A stretch of DNA of 34,493 nt from contig NZ_FOSB01000019.1 in the NCBI RefSeq assembly GCF_900114165.1, positions 1-34,493 on the forward strand, written 5' to 3'. Made by a program: the position numbers and the translations under genes. The stretch is from Halobacillus dabanensis. Lineage in GTDB: Bacteria > Bacillota > Bacilli > Bacillales > Halobacillaceae. The first letter of the stretch is position 1, and every line of letters begins with the position of its first letter. Below the pieces are notes generated by a model that worked only from the letters and a program-made list of their open reading frames with translations, was not told the DNA's origin and did not search any database. Shown in pieces: positions 15,648 to 26,542 of the stretch.

Positions 15648-16466
15648 TTATATATTCTCCAGTAAATTACCGGGTCTGACTTCTATCGATGCTTTTCGGT
15701 CATCTGCATTCATGATTTGCACAACAGACAGGTAATCATCAACTACACGGTCCTCTTCTTCGTCTTCCGCTTCCGCAAGCACACCAATTCCTGCAAGCTC
15801 TGCATCAAATTCAACCAACAGGTTTCTCATACCGTTAATGGTACCGCCTGCTTTCATGAAATCATCAATAATACAAACGCGAGACCCTTGCTGCAATGAG
15901 CGCTTTGTAAGTACCATGGTTTGAATCTTTCTCGTAGAGCCTGACACATAGTTAATACTCACAGTGGAACCTTCAGAAATTTTAGGATCTCTTCTAGCAA
16001 TGACAACTGGAACATTTAAGTAGGAAGCTACCGCATAAGCTAGTGGGATTCCTTTGGTCGCCACTGTCATCACTACATCAATGTCTTTGTCACGAAAAGC
16101 AGAGGCGAAAAGTTTCCCTATACTGCGTATCGTTTCCGGGTCTCCTAAAAGGTCACTCATGAACAAATACCCACCAGGAAGGAGCCGGGCAGGGTCTTCA
16201 AGCTTTTCACATAGCTTTCGAACGAATTGTTGACTATCATCCGCACCAAACACAGGAATATACTTAACTCCACCAGCCGCGCCTGAAACCGTTTCTAAAT
16301 AACCGATTCCCTCATGCTGAAACATTTTATTAACTATACCTAAATCTTCACTTATGGATGATTTAGCCGCATCATATTTCGCTGAGAAAAACGGTAGAGA
16401 AATCAATTCCCTTGGCCGGTCGAGAATATAATGAGTCATAGCGACGAGCCTCTCACTTCTTTTCAT
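15648..16466 (-). CDS. purR: Purine operon repressor PurR
   Basis: 272 residues. Residues about 1-72 are a winged-helix DNA-binding domain (RSERLVAMTHYILDRPRELI, SAKYDAAKSSISEDLGIV). Residues about 75-272 form a type I phosphoribosyltransferase fold (GAAGGVKYIPVFG, DVVMTVATKGIPLAYAVASY) with the PRPP motif VCIIDDFMKAGGTING at about residue 195. In Bacillus the protein represses purine genes, and PRPP relieves repression. The catalytic function is lost in the family. A pair of PurBox-like sites overlaps its promoter, supporting autoregulation. The start has GAGGTG upstream. It is slightly shorter than the 285-residue B. subtilis protein at the C-terminus. Confidence 0.97.
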   Translation of the reverse strand: MKRSERLVAMTHYILDRPRELISLPFFSAKYDAAKSSISEDLGIVNKMFQHEGIGYLETVSGAAGGVKYIPVFGADDSQQFVRKLCEKLEDPARLLPGGYLFMSDLLGDPETIRSIGKLFASAFRDKDIDVVMTVATKGIPLAYAVASYLNVPVVIARRDPKISEGSTVSINYVSGSTRKIQTMVLTKRSLQQGSRVCIIDDFMKAGGTINGMRNLLVEFDAELAGIGVLAEAEDEEEDRVVDDYLSVVQIMNADDRKASIEVRPGNLLENI

Positions 16467-16482
16467 AACAAAGACACCTCTA

Positions 16483-16526
16483 AAATCCGAATATTTTCAT
16501 TAAATATAACAAATTTGTACGGTATT
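16483..16526. promoter_or_regulatory. Paired PurBox operator at purR
   Basis: AAATCCGAATATT (16483-16495, plus strand) and AATACCGTACAAAT (16513-16526, read on the minus strand) resemble the PurBox AWWWCCGAACWWT, one mismatch for the first and a looser match for the second. They face each other with a 17-base gap, the spacing typical for Bacillus PurR control regions. Confidence 0.7.
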
Positions 16527-16532
16527 TATCAA
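16503..16532 (-). promoter_or_regulatory. Sigma-A promoter for purR
   Basis: Minus strand TTGATA (16527-16532), 18 bases, TATATT (16503-16508). The -35 overlaps the ispE stop codon, and the spacer contains the upstream PurBox. Confidence 0.68.
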
Positions 16533-17395
16533 GGGGTTTCTTTATATCCTAACATCCGGACCATATAAACTTCCGTACAAAAGCCTTTTAAACTATTATA
16601 AATTCTTTGTGCTCGGGCATCTTGTTCCACAAGCGAAAAAACAGTCGGTCCACTTCCGCTCATTAAAACCGCATCGGCACCTGCCTGTTTCATCTGTTCT
16701 TTAATCTGCCCGACTTCTTCGTGCATAGCCAGTGTTACACCTTCGAGGGTATTACCGACATTCGCACAAATGCCTTCGTAATCGCCTTCTTTTAAAGCCT
16801 CTACCATAGCTTTTGTGTCCGGATGCTCTGCATCTTCCACATCCAGCCGCTGATAAACGGATTGTGTCGATACTCCGATTGTAGGTTTAGATAAAACGAC
16901 CCAACACGGAGGAGGAGCTGGTATGGCTTGAATCTTTTCTCCTCTTCCCGTGGCAAGGGCAGTTCCACCAAATACACAAAAAGAAACATCCGATCCTATC
17001 TCGGCTCCCAACTCAGCCAATTCGTCCAGACTCAAATTCAGCTCCCACATCCGGTTAACACCACGCAACACAGCAGCTGCGTCACTGCTCCCACCCGCTA
17101 GCCCAGCGGCAACAGGAATGTTCTTCTCAATAAAAATTTTCACACCTTGCTTTACCCCGAATCGATCCTTGATGAGTTTAGCTGCGCGGTAGGCTAAATT
17201 GCGCTCATCATTAGGGACAAAACGACTCTCTGATTCCACAGTTATTTTATCCCCCTGGAGGAGGGTCAATTCTACGCGATCTGCAAGATCTACCGTAGTC
17301 ATAACCATCTCCACTTCGTGAAATCCATCCGGTCTTTTATGTAAAACGTCTAAAGACAAATTAATTTTCGCAGGAGCTTTTTCAAGTATTTGCAT
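16529..17395 (-). CDS. ispE: 4-diphosphocytidyl-2-C-methyl-D-erythritol kinase
   Basis: 288-residue GHMP kinase of the MEP pathway, phosphorylating CDP-methylerythritol on the way to isopentenyl diphosphate. Seen: N-terminal [20 protein letters not shown] (substrate site), the glycine-rich ATP loop [20 protein letters not shown] at about residue 90, the [19 protein letters not shown] segment, and the C-terminal [11 protein letters not shown]. Family length and motifs are complete. The RBS GAGGTG precedes the ATG, and an extended -10 promoter lies about 35 bases upstream. It sits between sspF and purR as in B. subtilis. Confidence 0.97.
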   Translation of the reverse strand: MQILEKAPAKINLSLDVLHKRPDGFHEVEMVMTTVDLADRVELTLLQGDKITVESESRFVPNDERNLAYRAAKLIKDRFGVKQGVKIFIEKNIPVAAGLAGGSSDAAAVLRGVNRMWELNLSLDELAELGAEIGSDVSFCVFGGTALATGRGEKIQAIPAPPPCWVVLSKPTIGVSTQSVYQRLDVEDAEHPDTKAMVEALKEGDYEGICANVGNTLEGVTLAMHEEVGQIKEQMKQAGADAVLMSGSGPTVFSLVEQDARAQRIYNSLKGFCTEVYMVRMLGYKETP

Positions 17396-17428
17396 GTAAG
17401 CACCTCATCTTTAAGATTATCTGAAAGC

Positions 17429-17459
17429 ATTGTACCATATTTAAGAGAATGAGGAGCAA
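17429..17459 (-). promoter_or_regulatory. Candidate sigma-A promoter for ispE
   Basis: Minus strand TACAAT (17429-17434) with TGG just before it (extended -10). TTGCTC (17454-17459) is 19 bases upstream, a slightly long spacer. Confidence 0.52.
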
Positions 17460-17482
17460 TCATGCATGTTTATCTTTATTTC

Positions 17483-17514
17483 AAAAAACCCCTGAAGCAT
17501 GAAGCATCAGGGGG
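17483..17514 (-). terminator. Terminator downstream of sspF
   Basis: CCCCTGA...TCAGGGG stem followed by six T on the minus strand, just after the sspF stop codon. Confidence 0.83.
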
Positions 17515-17520
17515 ATAAAC

Positions 17521-17700
17521 TTACTTTTGCCTGTTCACCATTTGTTCTTCTGCCATTTTAATGGCTCGTTTTACCATATTGCCGGCATCGCGCCCAGAGA
17601 TGCCACCCCATCCATCCTTCTCTACCTTGTCGTAAAACCCAAGTTCTTTCGCGATCTCTTCCTTCAACGAATCGGACATTATGCTACGCTTACGTCCCAT
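17521..17700 (-). CDS. sspF: Small acid-soluble spore protein SspF (alpha/beta-type)
   Basis: A 59-residue gene shorter than common ORF cut-offs. The protein begins [20 protein letters not shown] and continues [20 protein letters not shown], then [15 protein letters not shown]. It keeps the alpha/beta SASP core, with the ELGF germination-protease-like region and the [17 protein letters not shown] segment, and is about two residues shorter than the B. subtilis protein. Such proteins coat spore DNA and protect it from damage. The RBS AAAGGAGC lies 9 bases before the ATG. It sits between veg and ispE as in B. subtilis, flanked by terminators on both sides, so it is monocistronic. A sigma-G-like -10 (CATACTA) is upstream. 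Confidence 0.95.
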   Translation of the reverse strand: MGRKRSIMSDSLKEEIAKELGFYDKVEKDGWGGISGRDAGNMVKRAIKMAEEQMVNRQK

Positions 17701-17741
17701 CGTCTTCAGCTCCTTTCGCTTTCACTCAGCTACGACAATAT

Positions 17742-17771
17742 TAGTATGCACGGGATAGAATCCGGACAAGC
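17742..17771 (-). promoter_or_regulatory. Probable sigma-G promoter for sspF
   Basis: CATACTA on the minus strand (17742-17748) is a perfect sigma-G -10, identical to the one at spoVT. The -35 at the right distance (GCTTG, 17767-17771, 18-base spacer) is weak. Confidence 0.58.
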
Positions 17772-17897
17772 AAGGGAGTTGTATGTAAAGTTGGTAATTG
17801 TTGCTTATCATACGACAACAAGCAGTCTTGCGTTTGCTTAAAGTAATACACGCCTTTTTGCTTGTTATTGCATGAACGTTCCATATCCAGGCAAAAT

Positions 17898-17927
17898 AAA
17901 AAAGCAGCAAACGGTAGGTTTACTGCT
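17898..17927 (-). terminator. Terminator of veg
   Basis: GCAGTAAAC/GTTTGCTGC stem, overlapping the veg stop codon, followed by six T on the minus strand. Confidence 0.85.
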
Positions 17928-18180
17928 CAAGTGCCAAAGTTTGTAGGTCATCGAAGTTTAATTCGACTGTCTCTGTAAGTACATCTGCATAGCTGTATGA
18001 TACACGTTCAAAAGCATTTTCTTCTTGGTCTAGCTCTACGATGAAAACCGCAGGATATGTCTCTGCTAATACACCAGAACGCTCAATTGTTTTGCGGCGT
18101 CCCCCATTCGCTTTCAAGGTTAAACGCTTGCCAATTTGCCCTTCAAGGGATTGCTTGATTTCTACTAACGTTTTAGCCAC
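17920..18180 (-). CDS. veg: Veg protein
   Basis: 86 residues, the same as B. subtilis Veg, and highly similar: [40 protein letters not shown], and [20 protein letters not shown]. The function is only partly known: in B. subtilis Veg stimulates biofilm gene expression by antagonising SinR and affects spore outgrowth. The fold resembles small SH3-like barrels. The start is taken at the GTG at 18178-18180, with AGGTGG 6 bases upstream and agreement with family length. The open frame runs five codons further without support. It has a typical strong vegetative promoter and its own terminator. Confidence 0.95.
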   Translation of the reverse strand: MAKTLVEIKQSLEGQIGKRLTLKANGGRRKTIERSGVLAETYPAVFIVELDQEENAFERVSYSYADVLTETVELNFDDLQTLALEQ

Positions 18181-18203
18181 TGTACTCCACCTCACTGTAT
18201 ACT

Positions 18204-18232
18204 AGGTTATCACAAAGAATGGACAAAGTCAA
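18204..18232 (-). promoter_or_regulatory. Sigma-A promoter for veg
   Basis: Minus strand TTGACT (18227-18232), 17 bases, TAACCT (18204-18209), with a TG one base before the -10. Confidence 0.65.
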
Positions 18233-18392
18233 ATAAAATATTCAATTATACCAACTGTTCCAAAACAATGCAACAGAATGATATAAATAATCAATCCTGG
18301 TTAGCTTATCCATTTAAAGGAAAAGTATGTAACATTTTATCACTTTTATTATTTATTCTTCTCTAAAATGGTTTTGTTTCATTAAACCTCCC

Positions 18393-18907
18393 GATTCTTG
18401 AAGACTCAATTTCGAGCCTGTTGTTTAACTTTTGGGGCTCCGGGAAAAGGTTCGCTTTCCGTGAGGCGGGCTGTGAGCCTCCTCAGGCTTCCGGGGCCTC
18501 ACCTGTCCCGCAGATCCCACAGGAGTCTCACCGTTTCCCTCCGCCCCTTGCCAAAATCGATTCTCTAAACCTTTTCAAGAAAAGTGAAAATTAATGGGAG
18601 CATGCTGATGAGCATAAGGTGCTCCTATGTTGTAAACCTTGCTATAGAGCGTTGTACTCCCATAGGACAGGGATGCTGGAAGACGCTCCTTCCTGGTAAA
18701 GAGAGTCATTTCTCATTAACTTCGAAGGGGTGGTGGAGAAGCTGCGAGACTCCAAATGTGAAAACGGAAGTGCCTCGATAGCGGCGTATGGACTGGACAT
18801 TCCAATGTGGAGTTGTCTTGGTCAACCTCGCCAAGTTTAAGAACAATCATTACAGGGAGTGTAAAGGCAACGAATCCCGGTTATCTCGAAATTGAGTCTT
18901 CCAGAGT
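18393..18907 (-). repeat. Family A MITE-like element, copy 2 (complete)
   Basis: A 0.5-kb non-coding insert between veg and yabG. Its ends are a perfect 17-base inverted repeat: GAAGACTCAATTTCGAG at 18400-18416 and its complement at 18885-18901. The GC-rich foldable core (about 18435-18550) is the reverse-oriented relative of 186-305. About 18580-18740 matches copy 1 positions 9-180. The remaining 18740-18885 contains further inverted repeats (for example ACTCCA near 18750 with TGGAGT near 18808). No open frame has coding character. No target-site duplication is obvious. The stretch 18233-18392 between veg and the element is AT-rich with nothing recognisable. Confidence 0.78.
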
Positions 18908-18926
18908 ACTGTCAGATTGGTTAATG

Positions 18927-18959
18927 AAAAAACTGCTGTCATTGGTGATGACAGCAGTT
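18927..18959 (-). terminator. Terminator of yabG
   Basis: AACTGCTGTCAT/ATGACAGCAGTT stem followed by T bases on the minus strand, overlapping the end of yabG. Confidence 0.85.
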
Positions 18960-19842
18960 AGGTTTCTTCTTGTTCTTCAGTTTGATTTTCCGTATAAGGC
19001 ATTCCGATGCGAAGTAAACCTTTGGTCTCGATGCCACCGAGGCCGTCTTCTCCGCTGACTGTATTGCGGATGACCTCCCATATATTAATATGGTCCATGA
19101 AAGATGTGTAAGCAACTCTTGCGGCAACGTACACGGGATCGATCGCATGAATGTTAACACGGGCCGGTGAACTTCCGAAATTCGCCCCAGCTCTGATGAT
19201 TGATTCAAAATGCGATTGGCAGGCCCCTGCAAAAATGACCAGCTGATCGAAGTTCGGATATTTCCTCCGGATATTTCGTACCGCTTCTACAAAATACTTA
19301 GAATGACGATAAGAATCCAGTTCCCGAACTGTCCCTTTAGCTTTTGAATAAGAGTCGTGTCCGGTCAATACGACAATTTCCGGATGTACTTTTTCAATTA
19401 AAGGCAGGACTTGGTTCGGCATCTCCTTTTCGTGCAGATACTGGCCATGAACTTGCAGGCCCAATTGTTCATATAATGCGATACACTTTTTTAAGAATAA
19501 AGGATCCCCATCAATATGGAGAATACGCGGTGGTATTTGAAAGTAGTTTGTTTCTTTATTACTCGTATACCCACTACCTGCTTCCGCTTCTCTCTTTTCT
19601 TTCAGAAGTCTGTAATCTTGGCGAAACAGACGATAGGAATAAGCCTCTTTCTTATCCACTTCCTTTTTTCTCCGGTGGTATTCGGCGCCGGTCACTTTTT
19701 CAAGGTCATCGAGAGGGGCATCGGCCTCGAGACGAATGTGTTCTCCCATCAACTTCACGATCGGGCCCGCCTCTGTTTTCACTCGAAAGATTATATCGTG
19801 TTGGTATGATTTTCGTGTTACAAGATCTCCACTTGATATCAT
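18958..19842 (-). CDS. yabG: Sporulation-specific protease YabG
   Basis: About 294 residues. N-terminal ISSGDLVTRKSYQHDIIFRV and the central LHIDGDPLFLKKCIALYEQL, HPEIVVLTGHDSY, VIFAGACQSHFESIIRAGAN blocks are conserved across the family. The His in TGHDSY and Cys in GACQSH are candidate catalytic residues (family U57, cysteine-type). In B. subtilis YabG is a sigma-K mother-cell protease that processes coat proteins and enables their cross-linking. The ATG at 19840-19842 is preferred: GAGGTGG lies 7 bases upstream. A TTG one codon earlier is the alternative. The C-terminus is glutamate-rich (TEEQEET). Confidence 0.93.
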   Translation of the reverse strand: MISSGDLVTRKSYQHDIIFRVKTEAGPIVKLMGEHIRLEADAPLDDLEKVTGAEYHRRKKEVDKKEAYSYRLFRQDYRLLKEKREAEAGSGYTSNKETNYFQIPPRILHIDGDPLFLKKCIALYEQLGLQVHGQYLHEKEMPNQVLPLIEKVHPEIVVLTGHDSYSKAKGTVRELDSYRHSKYFVEAVRNIRRKYPNFDQLVIFAGACQSHFESIIRAGANFGSSPARVNIHAIDPVYVAARVAYTSFMDHINIWEVIRNTVSGEDGLGGIETKGLLRIGMPYTENQTEEQEET

Positions 19843-19911
19843 CAATTCCCCACCTCACTCTACACGCTAATGTAGTGTATGTGAGAATATGGGCATTGTG
19901 TCTATAGATGT

Positions 19912-21334
<1,423 letters not shown>

Positions 21335-21356
21335 GTTCTTTCCTCCTGTAGAGTCC

Positions 21357-21384
21357 CATCTTCATCTTTCCATAGCATACCATG
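21357..21384 (-). promoter_or_regulatory. Possible promoter for rnmV-ksgA
   Basis: The gap after the yabE terminator contains TATGCT on the minus strand with a TGG just before it, an extended -10 type arrangement. The -35 is poor, so this is a weak call with approximate limits. Confidence 0.32.
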
Positions 21385-21397
21385 AGTATATACACGG

Positions 21398-21425
21398 AAA
21401 AAAGCAGAGGAAAGAATCCTCTGCT
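21398..21425 (-). terminator. Terminator downstream of yabE
   Basis: GCAGAGGA/TCCTCTGC stem followed by six T on the minus strand, 8 bases after the yabE stop. Confidence 0.85.
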
Positions 21426-21432
21426 AGCATCA

Positions 21433-22692
21433 TTAATCTAATATTTTCACTTTCACATTACGGGAGCCGAAATTCAAAGCTTCACTCTTAGAGGAAACAA
21501 ACAAATCAATGCGGTTACCATTAATGGCTCCCCCTGTATCCCCCGCAACGGCATAACCGTAACCTTCCACCCATACACGACTTCCTAAAGGTATGACATT
21601 CGGATCGACGGCTACTACCTTCCGGTTCGGATTTGCTTTCAAATTAATGCCTGTAGCAGTGATACCTGAACATCCGCTGCAGTTAGCTGTATAGGCAGTT
21701 GCATGCATATACAGTGTTTCTGCTCCACCCGTATCATTTCTCGATACTGTCGTAGAAGCTTGGCTTGAAGAACTGGAGGAAGAATTAGAAGAAGAGCTGG
21801 ATGCCGTAGTGGTCGCAGGAGTTTTCTCCTCTACTTTCGTCCCTAAGGCCACCACTTCTTTTTCACTTTCTTTTTCCACATTCTCTTCTATCAGTTCACG
21901 ACTCGTCTCTTTTCCATTCTTAAGGATGACTTCGTATTTCTTCGTTATCAGCCCTTTTTCGCCAGAGGTGATGACTTTCTTTTCCCCTTTAGGTAAAGAG
22001 CTGTCTTTTTTAGTTTCTACCGTATAATCGACTTCTTCTTCTACAACATCGGTCACTTTTTCGACTCTGGTAATTGTAATCGGTGTGTCTGCTGTAATCC
22101 GGTCGCTCTCATCAACATTCAGTTCATCAAGTTTATCCAGGCTAATCTCTTGTTCATCAAGGAAATCCTCTACTGTCGATTCTGTGGTCCAAACCTTTTC
22201 GGATTCTCCCCCATCATTAACGACCACTTGGAAAGCTTGTTGAATTTGAATATCCATTCCTTCTTCAATCGGTGTATCTTCTTCATGGGAAATTTCGTCC
22301 CGCTCTTCGAACTGGAACCCCTCCTGCTCAAAGAATTCACCTACCGTAGAGGCGGTTGTATTGTATTCTTCTGTATTGTTACGATCGATGGCTAGATTGA
22401 TAGACTTAGATGCTATGTAAGTGACATCCATTCCATATTCAACCGGATCGGATAAATTATGTGATAGTTCATCATGTTGTTCCACAGTGACATCAAGCTC
22501 TGATAATAAATCATCGATAGTATTAGCATGAGTGCGTATCAGTTCTTTTTGCCCATTCTGCGTCACTTGTACGGAAGCTTTGGTAGCTTCATACGAAACG
22601 GTTACTAAAAAGGCGATGCATAGGACGGCAATCACAGTTGCCCATACCATCATGTGACTAATGGCTGATTTTAACATTCTCCCTAATTTCAT
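21433..22692 (-). CDS. yabE: Cell-wall hydrolase-like protein YabE (DUF348, G5, 3D domains)
   Basis: 419-residue exported protein. A basic start and one membrane span (MVWATVIAVLCIAFLVTVSY, about residues 15-35) act as signal anchor. Three DUF348 repeats follow (about 36-200, each with the TVDDLL/TVEDFL pattern), then a G5 domain (about 207-285), a serine/threonine linker (SSSSSNSSSSSSSQAS, about 295-315) and a C-terminal 3D domain (about 328-419) with the conserved aspartates in VAVDPNVIPLG, AGDTGGAI and RIDLF. It resembles resuscitation-promoting and lytic transglycosylase proteins that remodel peptidoglycan. In B. subtilis yabE is controlled by an antisense RNA from ECF-sigma promoters. 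I could not confirm one here. Confidence 0.92.
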   Translation of the reverse strand: MKLGRMLKSAISHMMVWATVIAVLCIAFLVTVSYEATKASVQVTQNGQKELIRTHANTIDDLLSELDVTVEQHDELSHNLSDPVEYGMDVTYIASKSINLAIDRNNTEEYNTTASTVGEFFEQEGFQFEERDEISHEEDTPIEEGMDIQIQQAFQVVVNDGGESEKVWTTESTVEDFLDEQEISLDKLDELNVDESDRITADTPITITRVEKVTDVVEEEVDYTVETKKDSSLPKGEKKVITSGEKGLITKKYEVILKNGKETSRELIEENVEKESEKEVVALGTKVEEKTPATTTASSSSSNSSSSSSSQASTTVSRNDTGGAETLYMHATAYTANCSGCSGITATGINLKANPNRKVVAVDPNVIPLGSRVWVEGYGYAVAGDTGGAINGNRIDLFVSSKSEALNFGSRNVKVKILD

Positions 22693-22723
22693 CCTTTGGC
22701 CTCCTTTCTAAAGCGCGCGTTTT

Positions 22724-22752
22724 ATTGTAGTCATGTAACAAACTCATGTCAA
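22724..22752 (-). promoter_or_regulatory. Sigma-A promoter for yabE
   Basis: Minus strand TTGACA (22747-22752), 17 bases, TACAAT (22724-22729), about 30 bases before the start codon. The leader is too short for a riboswitch. Confidence 0.82.
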
Positions 22753-22768
22753 CTGAACCCCCTTCATA

Positions 22769-22806
22769 GAAAAAAGGAGCCAGTAAACTTTATTACTGAC
22801 TCCTTT
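22769..22806 (-). terminator. Terminator downstream of tatD
   Basis: AGGAGTCAGTAA/TTTACTGGCTCCT stem followed by six T on the minus strand. It lies about 100 bases after the tatD stop, close upstream of the yabE promoter. Confidence 0.8.
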
Positions 22807-22903
22807 ATTATGCTTTTTTACCTAGTCAATTAACATAACAAGCATGTTACAATTCCCATACAATTGGCCATGAATTGTAATAAACTAACCAGGATTTCTT
22901 AAT

Positions 22904-23674
22904 TTATGACTGGATTCCAAAAAATTCGAGTGCATTCGATGTCGTGGTCTCGCTGACATCTTCGTATGTCAGTCCCTTCAACTCAGCAATTTGTTCCGCA
23001 ACCAACTTTACATAGGCAGGCTCATTCCTTTTTCCGCGATTTGGGTGTGGGGCAAGGAATGGACAGTCTGTTTCTACAAGCAAATGCTTCAAATCAATAG
23101 CTTCAGCAACCTCTTTGGGTAACTTAGCATTTTTGAAAGTGACAGGTCCGCCTAAGGAAATCATGAAATTCATATCAATACATTCTTTAGCGGTTTCGAC
23201 TGGACCGCTGTAACAATGCATGATTCCGCCTACTTCTTCAGCTTTTTCTTCTTTCAGGATTTCTACGATGTCATCCGTCGCTTCTCTATTGTGGATGATA
23301 ATCGGCATCTTCACCTTTTTCGCCAAACGAATTTGCTTACGGAAAACTTCTTTCTGGATGTCCTTTGGTGACTTATCCCAATGGTAATCAAGGCCCATTT
23401 CCCCTATAGCGACGACCTTAGGATGCTCAGATAATTCTTCAATCCATTCCAAGTCTTCCTCTGTCATATCAATCGCATCTACAGGATGCCAACCTACAGC
23501 GGCATAGATGTTCTCATACTTCTCCGCTATCTCCATCGCTTTAGGGATCGTTTTCTCATCGAAACCTACGACTGTCATATATTTGACTCCCGCCTCTTGT
23601 GCGCGTTCGATTGTTTCTTCTAAATCACCTTCAAATTGATCTGCATTCAAATGAACATGTGTATCAAATAGCAT
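22904..23674 (-). CDS. yabD: TatD-family metal-dependent DNase YabD
   Basis: 256-residue TIM-barrel hydrolase. Metal ligands are visible: the HVH of LFDTHVHLNADQF (about residues 6-8), the glutamate in AIGEMGLDYHW (about 92), the histidine in PIIIHNREA (about 127), IMHCYSG (about 152) and the aspartate in LLVETDCPFLAP (about 202). TatD enzymes act as 3' exonucleases or D-aminoacyl-tRNA deacylase-like hydrolases, and the physiological substrate is uncertain. The start is the ATG at 23672-23674, with AGGTGG upstream. A GTG four codons earlier lies inside the SD. It follows metS as in B. subtilis but is separated from it by a strong terminator. Confidence 0.95.
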   Translation of the reverse strand: MLFDTHVHLNADQFEGDLEETIERAQEAGVKYMTVVGFDEKTIPKAMEIAEKYENIYAAVGWHPVDAIDMTEEDLEWIEELSEHPKVVAIGEMGLDYHWDKSPKDIQKEVFRKQIRLAKKVKMPIIIHNREATDDIVEILKEEKAEEVGGIMHCYSGPVETAKECIDMNFMISLGGPVTFKNAKLPKEVAEAIDLKHLLVETDCPFLAPHPNRGKRNEPAYVKLVAEQIAELKGLTYEDVSETTTSNALEFFGIQS

Positions 23675-23729
23675 GTTGAACCCCACCTCTATCTCTTCTT
23701 CATTTTAGAATTTGATTAAAGTACAATGT

Positions 23730-23766
23730 AAAAAAGGGAAAGCGCTAGTGAGAGCTTTCCCTTTTT
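23730..23766. terminator. Terminator downstream of metS
   Basis: AAAAAGGGAAAGC/GCTTTCCCTTTTT is a symmetrical stem with A and T runs on both sides, immediately after the metS stop. Confidence 0.82.
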
Positions 23767-23775
23767 ATGTGGACG

Positions 23776-25758
<1,983 letters not shown>

Positions 25759-25825
25759 CTACGCCATTAAAGGTCATGGTATCATTCTATCTATTTATCT
25801 TCTTTATTTCCATTCCTAACATTAA

Positions 25826-25855
25826 AATATACCGAACTTTAAGTAAAATTGTCAA
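25826..25855 (-). promoter_or_regulatory. Sigma-A promoter for metS
   Basis: Minus strand TTGACA (25850-25855), 18 bases, TATATT (25826-25831), about 95 bases before the metS start. Confidence 0.7.
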
Positions 25856-26056
25856 AAGAACCTAACATTCTAATTTCACATATGTAAACACTTTGGTAAA
25901 ATAGGATGTATAGAGAACATATTGGATAAACCAACCAAATTTGGTATTCATAATAGGGATTTTTTTAAAAAAGGCCTGGTAAAATTGCTTCATCACCCCT
26001 TTTCAAATACCGTGCCGAGTATGCGGATTTGGAAATTATCCTACCCCTATTATTAA
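25856..26056. other. Intergenic region between divergent metS and abrB
   Basis: The 414-base gap between metS and abrB holds both promoters. This 200-base middle is AT-rich with A/T tracts (for example near 25960-25975). I recognise no gene, riboswitch or repeat in it. AT-rich bent DNA could serve AbrB autoregulation, but no defined site can be drawn. Confidence 0.4.
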
Positions 26057-26085
26057 TTGACACCTCTGGGAATGGTTGGTACTAT
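26057..26085 (+). promoter_or_regulatory. Sigma-A promoter for abrB
   Basis: TTGACA (26057-26062), 17 bases, TACTAT (26080-26085), about 60 bases before the abrB start. Confidence 0.82.
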
Positions 26086-26087
26086 TA

Positions 26088-26106
26088 TGTCGAGACATAT
26101 GTCGAA
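26088..26106 (+). promoter_or_regulatory. Tandem Spo0A boxes at abrB
   Basis: TGTCGAG (26088-26094) and TGTCGAA (26100-26106) lie 12 bases apart, just downstream of the -10. The second is a perfect 0A box and the first has one mismatch. In B. subtilis Spo0A~P represses abrB from two boxes in the same position. Confidence 0.82.
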
Positions 26107-26145
26107 ATATGAGAGATAAAACTTTTGATTGAGGGGAGACAGAAA

Positions 26146-26421
26146 ATGAAATCTACAGGTATCGTACGTAAAGTTGACGAACTCGGTCGAGTGGTGATTC
26201 CGATCGAACTTCGTCGTACATTGGGAATTAACGAAAAGGACGCGTTGGAAATATACGTGGACGATGATCGAATCGTTCTTAAGAAGTACAAGCCCAACAT
26301 GACTTGCCATGTCACAGGGGAAGTTTCAGATGAAAATATGAAACTGGCAAACGGCAATCTCGTCCTGAGCAAAGAAGGCGCACAAATGCTTCTTTCTGAA
26401 CTACAAGACAACCTAAAATAA
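26146..26421 (+). CDS. abrB: Transition-state regulator AbrB
   Basis: 91-residue DNA-binding protein that represses many post-exponential genes during growth, in B. subtilis including spoVG. The N-terminal swapped-hairpin domain MKSTGIVRKVDELGRVVIPI, ELRRTLGINEKDALEIYVDD is almost identical to B. subtilis AbrB. The single cysteine in PNMTCHVTGEVSD is present. The C-terminal multimerisation part ends LLSELQDNLK. The start at the ATG at 26146 has AGGGGA 8 bases upstream. A TTG seven codons earlier is unsupported. It is the only gene on this strand, divergent from metS and convergent with rsmI. Tandem Spo0A boxes mark it as a Spo0A target. Confidence 0.97.
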   Translation: MKSTGIVRKVDELGRVVIPIELRRTLGINEKDALEIYVDDDRIVLKKYKPNMTCHVTGEVSDENMKLANGNLVLSKEGAQMLLSELQDNLK

Positions 26422-26496
26422 ATAATCTATAGAGATAAATAATAAGACGATTGACTGGATAAATAGAGAACTATCTACATGACATATGTTAAGATA

Positions 26497-26538
26497 AATC
26501 CCTTACTGTTTGCAGGCCTAACAGTAAGGGATTTTTTA
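26497..26538. terminator. Terminator between abrB and rsmI
   Basis: AATCCCTTACTGTT/AACAGTAAGGGATT stem with TTTTTT on the plus strand. It ends abrB and, with a weaker T tract on the other strand, could also serve the convergent rsmI. Confidence 0.87.
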
Positions 26539-26542
26539 TCTT

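Noticed and set aside
18584-19058. Two plus-strand open frames in the veg-yabG gap
   Set aside because: They are antisense to or inside family A sequence and the end of yabG, with no coding similarity or RBS. The second runs into yabG.
22693-22900. c-di-AMP (ydaO-type) riboswitch ahead of the cell-wall gene yabE
   Set aside because: The sigma-A promoter leaves a leader of about 30 bases; the upstream hairpin is the tatD terminator.
26085-26411. Open frame antisense to abrB
   Set aside because: It is a mirror of the highly conserved AbrB coding sequence and would be initiated from within abrB's own 3' end.
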